Source of the DNA: Polaribacter sp.
GTDB taxonomy: Bacteria > Bacteroidota > Bacteroidia > Flavobacteriales > Flavobacteriaceae
NCBI GenBank assembly: GCA_029245665.1
Contig: JAQWOW010000234.1
Span: 1 to 11,948 of the forward strand
Length of the DNA stretch: 11,948 bases
Direction: 5' to 3'
Positions 7,198-11,948 of the stretch are shown here, in pieces. The notes under the pieces were generated by a model, which did not search any database, was not told the DNA's origin, and saw only the letters and a list, made by a program, of their open reading frames with translations. The position numbers were made by a program, and so were the translations under genes. The first letter of the stretch is position 1. Every line of letters starts with the position of its first letter.

Positions 7198-8061
7198 ATG
7201 AGACAACTAAAAATTACCAAGCAGGTTACCAATAGAGAAACTGCATCCTTAGACAAATATTTACAAGAAATTGGAAAAGTAGACTTAATTACAGCTGATG
7301 AAGAAGTAGAATTGGCACAGCTGATTAAGGCAGGTGACCAAAGAGCTTTGGAAAAGTTAACGAAAGCCAATTTAAGGTTTGTTGTATCTGTGGCTAAACA
7401 ATACCAAAACCAAGGATTGACATTACCCGATTTAATAAACGAAGGAAACTTAGGTTTAATCAAAGCTGCAAAACGTTTTGATGAAACCAGAGGTTTTAAA
7501 TTTATATCCTATGCTGTTTGGTGGATTCGTCAATCTATCTTACAAGCTTTAGCAGAACAATCTAGAATTGTACGTTTGCCGTTAAACAAAATCGGTTCTA
7601 TCAATAAAATTAACAAAATGTATGCTTTCTTAGAGCAAGAAAACGAGCGCCCTCCAAGTGCTGAAGAAATTGCAAAGAAATTAGACATGACGGTAAATGA
7701 TGTAAAAGAGTCTATGAAAAATTCTGGGCGTCATGTATCTATGGATGCTCCACTAATTGAAGGGGAAGATTCTAACTTATATGATGTTCTAAATTCAGGA
7801 GAATCTCCAAACCCAGATAAAAAATTATTACACGAATCTTTACGAATTGAAATTAATAGAGCACTAGAAACACTCACTCCAAGAGAAGCTGATGTTGTTA
7901 AATTATACTTTGGCTTAGGAGAACACCAACCAATGACTCTTGAAGAGATTGGTGAAACATTCGATTTAACTCGTGAACGTGTTCGTCAAATCAAAGAAAA
8001 AGCAATAAGAAGACTAAAGCACACGTCTAGGAGTAAAATTCTAATGACCTACCTTGGGTAA
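7198..8061 (+). CDS. rpoD: Primary RNA polymerase sigma factor (sigma-70 family, RpoD/SigA)
   Basis: A 287-residue group 1-type sigma factor, which directs core RNA polymerase to housekeeping promoters. There is no region 1.1, as is normal for Bacteroidota. Region 1.2 is at about 15-50 (SLDKYLQEIGKVDLITADEE). Region 2 spans about 53-125, with LRFVVSVAKQYQNQGL (2.1/2.2), DLINEGNLGLIKAAKRFD and the promoter-melting, -10-binding segment RGFKFISYAVWWIRQSI (about 98-114). Region 3 covers about 126-205. Region 4 is at about 222-287, with LTPREADVVKLYFGL and the -35-binding helix-turn-helix LEEIGETFDLTRERVRQIK. The ATG at 7198 gives the conserved MRQLKITKQVTNRET start. It is flanked by terminators on both sides, so it is probably transcribed alone. 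The following rpe gene is a familiar neighbour in flavobacteria. Confidence 0.97.
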   Translation: MRQLKITKQVTNRETASLDKYLQEIGKVDLITADEEVELAQLIKAGDQRALEKLTKANLRFVVSVAKQYQNQGLTLPDLINEGNLGLIKAAKRFDETRGFKFISYAVWWIRQSILQALAEQSRIVRLPLNKIGSINKINKMYAFLEQENERPPSAEEIAKKLDMTVNDVKESMKNSGRHVSMDAPLIEGEDSNLYDVLNSGESPNPDKKLLHESLRIEINRALETLTPREADVVKLYFGLGEHQPMTLEEIGETFDLTRERVRQIKEKAIRRLKHTSRSKILMTYLG

Positions 8062-8084
8062 TCATTATTGTAAATAAAAGTTGT

Positions 8085-8120
8085 AAAACTCTCGAATTAA
8101 TTTCGAGAGTTTTTTATTTT
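8085..8120 (+). terminator. Intrinsic terminator after rpoD
   Basis: A perfect 12-bp stem, AAAACTCTCGAA (8085-8096) with TTCGAGAGTTTT (8102-8113), has a 5-base loop and runs into a T-rich tract (TTTTTT A TTTT). It begins 23 bases after the rpoD stop and isolates rpoD from rpe. Confidence 0.92.
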
Positions 8121-8163
8121 ATATGCTTATTTTTACAGCATCACAACTAAGAACATCAAACAA

Positions 8164-8820
8164 ATGAGTAATTTAATAGCACCTTCAATTTTAGCAGCAG
8201 ATTTTGCCAACTTGCAACGCGATGTAGAAATGGTAAATAATAGTGAAGCCGATTGGTTTCATATTGATATTATGGATGGCGTTTTTGTACCGAACATATC
8301 TTTTGGAATGCCTGTTTTAAAAGCCATCACAAAGCATGCGAAAAAAACGATTGACGTTCACTTAATGATTGTAAATCCTGACCAATACATTCAGACTTTT
8401 GCAGATTTAGGGGCTACTATTTTAACAGTTCATTACGAAGCTTGTACTCATTTACACAGAACCATTCAAGCTATAAAAGCTGCAGGAATGAAAGCGGGTG
8501 TTGCTCTAAACCCACACACACCAATTGCTGTTTTGGAAGATGTAATTGCTGAATTAGACTTGGTATGTATCATGAGTGTAAACCCTGGTTTTGGTGGACA
8601 ATCATTTATAGAAAATACCTACAAAAAAGTAAATCAGTTAAAGCATTTAATAGAGTTTACAAAATCTGATTGTCAAATAGAAATTGACGGCGGAGTTACC
8701 GATAAAAATGCCAATGCATTAATAGAAGCTGGAGCAAATGTTCTCGTTGCAGGAAGCTATGTTTTTGGCGCAGAAAACCCTACAGAAACCATTGCCGGCT
8801 TAAAAAGTATTATTGAATAA
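8164..8820 (+). CDS. rpe: Ribulose-phosphate 3-epimerase
   Basis: A 218-residue cytoplasmic TIM-barrel enzyme that interconverts D-ribulose 5-phosphate and D-xylulose 5-phosphate in the pentose phosphate pathway. The N-terminus IAPSILAADFANL carries substrate-contacting Ser8. HIDIMDGVFVPN gives His33, Asp35 (base and metal ligand) and Met37. VHLMI gives His66. MSVNPGFGGQSF at 137-148 is the phosphate/substrate loop, and IDGGV gives the second catalytic Asp175. AGSYVF near 196-201 closes the phosphate site. All catalytic and metal residues are present and length is typical. The gene follows the rpoD terminator by about 45 bases. A T-rich stretch (TATTTTTA at 8128-8135) is a weak -7 candidate. 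Its 3' end overlaps the start of the exonuclease gene, so it heads a three-gene operon. Confidence 0.97.
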   Translation: MSNLIAPSILAADFANLQRDVEMVNNSEADWFHIDIMDGVFVPNISFGMPVLKAITKHAKKTIDVHLMIVNPDQYIQTFADLGATILTVHYEACTHLHRTIQAIKAAGMKAGVALNPHTPIAVLEDVIAELDLVCIMSVNPGFGGQSFIENTYKKVNQLKHLIEFTKSDCQIEIDGGVTDKNANALIEAGANVLVAGSYVFGAENPTETIAGLKSIIE

Positions 8821-10198
8821 ATTGTATGCTGTTGTAGACATAGAAACTACAGGAAATGGATACAAAGGTCAGAAAATAACAGAAATCTCAATTTTTATTT
8901 TTGACGGAAAGAAGGTACTTGACGAGTTTACCACACTAGTTAACCCTGAAGCACCAATACCTTCCTTTATTACGAACCTCACGGGTATCAATCAAGCAAT
9001 GGTTCGGAATCAGCCAAAATTCTATGAGATTGCAAAAAAGGTTGAAGAAATTACCAAAGACACCATTTTCGTTGCTCATAATGTAAACTTTGATTACAAT
9101 ATCATTCAAGCAGAATTTAAAAGTCTCGGTTTTGATTTTAAACGAAAAAAATTATGCACTGTCCGTTTATCAAGAAAGATAATTCCAGGTTTAAAGTCAT
9201 ATAGTTTAGGGAATATTTGTGCAGACGAAGGGATTCCTATTTCGGCAAGACACCGAGCAAGAGGTGATGTGGAAGCAACGGTAGAATTGTTTAAAAGATT
9301 GATTGAAAGAGATGATAATTTTACCATCAATTCTTTTTTAAACCCCAGATCAAGACAAGCTACGTTACCCCCTCTTTTAGACAAATCTGTAGTTGACAAT
9401 TTACCAGAAAAACATGGTGTTTACTTTTTTAAAAATCTAAAAAAAGAAGTGATTTATGTGGGTAAAGCAAACAATATAAAACAGCGAGTTATCAGCCACT
9501 TTTATGATAAAAAGAAAAAGGAACAAAACATGTGTTTGGAAACTGCCGACATTTCGTATACAAAAACAGGTAGTGAATTATTAGCGTTATTATTGGAGTC
9601 TTCTGAAATAAAACAACGGTACCCGAAATTCAACAGAGCGCAAAGAAGAGCAGGAGAAGCAATTGGTTTGTTCTCTTACGAGGATCAAAAAGGGATTATT
9701 CATCTAGCATATAATCGATTAAAATTAGCGCCAAATGCAATTATGAAATACTACTCTGTAGCCGAATGCAGAACTCATTTAGAACACTTGTGCAGCGAAT
9801 TTGACTTGTGCCCTAAATACTGTCATTTACAAACCAATGTTTCGAGTTGTTTTCATTACCAGTTAAAACAATGTAAAGGAATTTGCTGTGATAAAGAGTC
9901 AGTTGAAAAGTATAACAAAAGAGTTAGAGAAGCGATAAAATCTGTTGGAATTGGTGCTGAAAATTTAGTCATCAAAGAAAAAGGAAGAACCGAAAAAGAA
10001 GTTGGTTTTGCCTTAATTTTAGATGGAATTTACTTGGGTTTTGGCTATGTAGACAAAGACCAAGCCTCACAACTAGAGCGTCCAGAAGAATATCAATTTT
10101 TTGTACAACCCCAAAAAGACAACAAAGATGTACAAAGAATTATTTCTTCTTACCTAAAGAAAAAAAAGAAACTTAAAGAACTCGAAAATGAAAAATAA
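8813..10198 (+). CDS. DEDDh exonuclease fused to GIY-YIG/UvrC-like nuclease region (DnaQ-Cho-like)
   Basis: A 461-residue fusion of two nuclease modules. Residues about 1-170 are a DnaQ-type 3'-5' exonuclease: Exo I VDIETTG (Asp9, Glu11), Exo II HNVNFDYNII (Asp94) and Exo III HRARGDVEAT (His147, Asp152). Residues about 198-280 are a GIY-YIG domain: GVYFF, IYVGKANNIKQRV (Arg225) and ALLLESSEIKQRYPKFN (metal ligand Glu262), as in UvrC and Cho. Residues about 333-359 hold a cysteine cluster ending CFHYQLKQCKGICC, which copies the UvrC CLxYQIxRCxxPC arrangement. The UvrC C-terminal endonuclease and helix-hairpin-helix parts are missing, so by homology only the 3'-side incision activity would be expected. 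The family is known from Bacteroidota and Actinobacteria and is thought to act in DNA repair. The only usable start is TTG at 8813, inside the rpe end, since an in-frame stop lies four codons upstream. Expect low or coupled translation. Confidence 0.88.
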   Translation: MNKLYAVVDIETTGNGYKGQKITEISIFIFDGKKVLDEFTTLVNPEAPIPSFITNLTGINQAMVRNQPKFYEIAKKVEEITKDTIFVAHNVNFDYNIIQAEFKSLGFDFKRKKLCTVRLSRKIIPGLKSYSLGNICADEGIPISARHRARGDVEATVELFKRLIERDDNFTINSFLNPRSRQATLPPLLDKSVVDNLPEKHGVYFFKNLKKEVIYVGKANNIKQRVISHFYDKKKKEQNMCLETADISYTKTGSELLALLLESSEIKQRYPKFNRAQRRAGEAIGLFSYEDQKGIIHLAYNRLKLAPNAIMKYYSVAECRTHLEHLCSEFDLCPKYCHLQTNVSSCFHYQLKQCKGICCDKESVEKYNKRVREAIKSVGIGAENLVIKEKGRTEKEVGFALILDGIYLGFGYVDKDQASQLERPEEYQFFVQPQKDNKDVQRIISSYLKKKKKLKELENEK

Positions 10199-11459
10199 AT
10201 TGTCTAAAATTCATATTATTGGCGCGGGAATAAGTGGTTTAATCGCAGCACAAGTTTTAGAAAATTATGGCTACAAACCAACCATTATTGAGGGCTCTAA
10301 TTCTGTTGGCGGACGGGTAAAATCGGACCTTGTTGAGGGCTATTTATTAGATCGCGGTTTTCAAGTTTTATTAACTTCCTATCCAGCAGCTAAAAAATAT
10401 ATAGACTTTGATGCACTGGAAATACAGAGATTACTACCAGGTGCAACCATTTTTAAAAACGGAAAATCACAAACTATTGGAGATCCATTGCGCTCTTTTT
10501 CTTTATTGTTCCCCACTCTATTCTCTTCTATTGGCACCTTTTCTGATAAACTAAAAATCTTAAAACTAAATGTCCTTTTAAAGAAAAAAGAAATTGACAC
10601 CATTTTTAAAGAAGATGAAAAAACAACCCTTCAATATTTGATAGATGTTGGTTTTTCAGAAGAGATGATTCAAACCTTTTTTAAACCTTTTTTTAGCGGA
10701 ATTTTTTTAGAACCCAATTTAGAGACTTCAAGTAGAATGTTTGAGTTTGTCTATAAAATGTTTGGTGAGGGATTGGCTGTAGTACCGAAAGCCGGAATTC
10801 AGGCAATATCTAATCAATTAAAAGACAACTTAAAAAACACAAAAATTCTTTTAAATTCTGAGGTAGAATCGGTAAAAAATAAGGGTATTATTTTAAAAGA
10901 CGGTTCCGAAATTGAAAGTGATTTTACCATTATTGCTACTGAAGCAAGTCAGTTAGTTGCCAACCTAAACAACCAAGAAACTCATTGGAAAACTTGTGAT
11001 ACCCTATATTTTGAAACTTCAGAGAGAATCATTTCAAGACCTTTAATTGGTTTGATTTCAGAAGAAAACTCGTTGATTAATAATCTTTTTTATCACACTT
11101 CAATACAAACAACAACCAAAGGAAAAGGAGAATTGTTATCGGTTACCATCGTAAAAAATCATTCTCTTTCTGAAAAACAGTTGATTGAAAAAATCACTGA
11201 AGAATTAGAAGATTTTTGTGGAATAACAAATGCTACATTCATTAAACGATACCAGATTGAAAAGGCCTTGCCAAAACTAGACAACCTTCAATACGAGATT
11301 TCTAGTACAGAAACAAAACTGACTTCTTCGATATTTTTGGCAGGAGACCAACTTTTAAATGGGTCTTTAAATGCGGCAATGATTGCTGGTGAAAGAGCTG
11401 CAATGGGAGTTATTGGAACCCTGCAAGATGGTGTAATTATTGATGAATTGAGTTCTTAG
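10188..11459 (+). CDS. FAD-dependent oxidoreductase (amine oxidase / phytoene desaturase-like)
   Basis: A 423-residue flavoprotein with an N-terminal Rossmann fold: IHIIGAGISGLIAAQVL (GxGxxG at 12-17), an acidic ribose-binding Glu35 in TIIEG, and the GGR motif at 41-43 followed by FQVLLTSYP. The C-terminal FAD-contact motif is IFLAGDQLLNGSLNAAMIAGERAA (382-405). This domain order is that of the flavin-containing amine oxidase superfamily, which includes protoporphyrinogen oxidase, monoamine oxidases and carotenoid desaturases. No signal peptide is present, so it is cytoplasmic or membrane-peripheral. The start ATG overlaps the end of the exonuclease gene by 11 bases, suggesting translational coupling and a shared transcript with rpe. 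There are no carotenoid or haem biosynthesis genes beside it to suggest a substrate, so the specific reaction is unknown. Confidence 0.88.
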   Translation: MKNKLSKIHIIGAGISGLIAAQVLENYGYKPTIIEGSNSVGGRVKSDLVEGYLLDRGFQVLLTSYPAAKKYIDFDALEIQRLLPGATIFKNGKSQTIGDPLRSFSLLFPTLFSSIGTFSDKLKILKLNVLLKKKEIDTIFKEDEKTTLQYLIDVGFSEEMIQTFFKPFFSGIFLEPNLETSSRMFEFVYKMFGEGLAVVPKAGIQAISNQLKDNLKNTKILLNSEVESVKNKGIILKDGSEIESDFTIIATEASQLVANLNNQETHWKTCDTLYFETSERIISRPLIGLISEENSLINNLFYHTSIQTTTKGKGELLSVTIVKNHSLSEKQLIEKITEELEDFCGITNATFIKRYQIEKALPKLDNLQYEISSTETKLTSSIFLAGDQLLNGSLNAAMIAGERAAMGVIGTLQDGVIIDELSS

Positions 11460-11506
11460 TAGAAAATAATAAATTCAACAGAACAATATGGCAGAGGCAA
11501 AAGAAT

Positions 11507-11542
11507 CTTTATAGTTCGAGTTTTCATCTTGAGTTATTAAAG
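11507..11542 (+). other. Imperfect RNA stem-loop downstream of FAD oxidoreductase gene
   Basis: CTTTATAGTTCGAG (11507-11520) pairs with CTTGAGTTATTAAAG (11528-11542) around a 7-base loop, giving 14 pairs with one bulge. Three of the pairs are G-U wobbles that form only in plus-strand RNA. No T-tract follows, so it is not a standard intrinsic terminator. It may be a 3'-end structure of the operon transcript. The rest of the 218-base gap to the next gene shows nothing recognisable. Confidence 0.35.
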
Positions 11543-11677
11543 GAATATTATTTAAAATGGGTGTTTTTAACCTTGCATTTTCATTTAAGTTTATTTCAGC
11601 TTTTAGGACTATCTTTTTATTATTAATTTAATAAAATCGCTATTTTTTTTACCTGTTTTTATATGAAACATTAAGTT

Positions 11678-11948
11678 TTATATTTTTATAAATTTTTGAG
11701 GTTTTCCGTTAATTTTTAAAATATAAATACCTTTGGAAAAATTAGATATATTTATTGGTTGTTTGTATTTGTAAGAAGGTATTTTTTTTATGAGTTTACC
11801 TGTAATGGTATAAATCTCAACTGGAACAGAATTAATATTAACTAATTCAATTTTAATTGTTTCCATACTTGGGTTGGGGAAAACTTTAAACAACGTATCA
11901 TCTATAACTTTAAAACTACCTGTATCTAAGGTGCTCCTATTAATAAAA
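11678..11948 (-). CDS. C-terminal T9SS type A sorting domain of a secreted protein (partial, runs off window)
   Basis: The reading frame is open from the window edge to the stop at 11678, so only the last ~90 residues are seen. They contain the signature of a type IX secretion C-terminal sorting domain: VFPNPS near the start, then IKIELVN, VEIYTITGKLIKKI, INISNFSKGIYILKI and a final KFIKI. Such domains direct outer-membrane translocation and are removed or exchanged at the cell surface. Upstream residues (RSTLDTGSFKVIDDTLFKVFPNP) continue without an in-frame stop, so a TTG near 11893 should not be taken as the start. The function of the full protein cannot be told from this piece. It converges on the FAD oxidoreductase gene, with 218 bases between them. 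Confidence 0.88.
   Translation of the reverse strand, partial: FINRSTLDTGSFKVIDDTLFKVFPNPSMETIKIELVNINSVPVEIYTITGKLIKKIPSYKYKQPINISNFSKGIYILKINGKPQKFIKI

Noticed and set aside
7038..7463. 141-codon open frame on the minus strand overlapping the start of rpoD
   Set aside because: It is antisense to the strongly conserved sigma-factor gene, has no recognisable motif and crosses the rpoD promoter region; it is a shadow frame.
9106..9399. 97-codon minus-strand frame inside the nuclease gene
   Set aside because: It lies antisense to conserved exonuclease motifs, and its composition is that of a reverse-frame shadow.
11557..11631. 24-codon hydrophobic frame (MGVFNLAFSFKFISAFRTIF...) in the gap after the flavoenzyme gene
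   Set aside because: Short phenylalanine/leucine-rich frames arise readily in T-rich sequence, and nothing else (promoter, antitoxin RNA, terminator) supports a small toxin or membrane peptide.
11615..11636. AT-only inverted repeat TTTTATTA/TAATAAAA
   Set aside because: An 8-bp stem of only A-T pairs is expected by chance in this composition, and no suitable T-tract follows for either gene.

Overview
The window looks like chromosome of a marine-type member of the Flavobacteriaceae (phylum Bacteroidota). It is AT-rich and carries a GldA-type gliding ATPase, a GLPGLI-family protein beside a SusC/TonB-receptor-like outer-membrane barrel, a short group 1 sigma factor of about 287 residues without region 1.1, and the C-terminal sorting domain of a type IX secretion (T9SS) substrate. 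Shine-Dalgarno sequences are not evident, as is usual in this phylum. No tRNA, rRNA, CRISPR array, insertion sequence or phage gene is visible.

Left part (3-6091). A HAD-superfamily phosphatase/phosphoglucomutase-like gene on the plus strand ends 5 bases from the end of a convergent minus-strand cluster. Read in its own direction, that cluster is: GLPGLI protein (6091-5258), large TonB-receptor-like barrel (5216-2466), multi-spanning membrane protein of unknown function (2448 or 2406 to 1636), and gldA (1588-683). Gaps of 41, 17-59 and 47 bases suggest one transcription unit devoted to the cell envelope.

Middle (6092-8120). A 272-base divergent intergenic region separates the cluster from a deoxynucleoside kinase gene, which ends at a clear intrinsic terminator. 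The primary sigma factor gene rpoD follows, with its own upstream promoter-like elements and its own strong terminator.

Right part (8164-11459). Three overlapping plus-strand genes form a compact operon: rpe (ribulose-phosphate 3-epimerase), a DEDDh exonuclease fused to a GIY-YIG/UvrC-like region, and an FAD-dependent amine-oxidase/phytoene-desaturase-like enzyme. The second gene starts at TTG inside the end of rpe, and the third starts inside the end of the second, so translational coupling is likely.

The far right (11678-11948, minus strand) holds only the C-terminal end of a secreted protein; its body lies outside the window. Most of the window is ordinary flavobacterial core sequence. 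The points most worth a second look are the exonuclease/GIY-YIG fusion with a UvrC-like cysteine cluster, the uncharacterised polar-motif membrane protein between the receptor and gldA, and the promoter-like elements ahead of rpoD.
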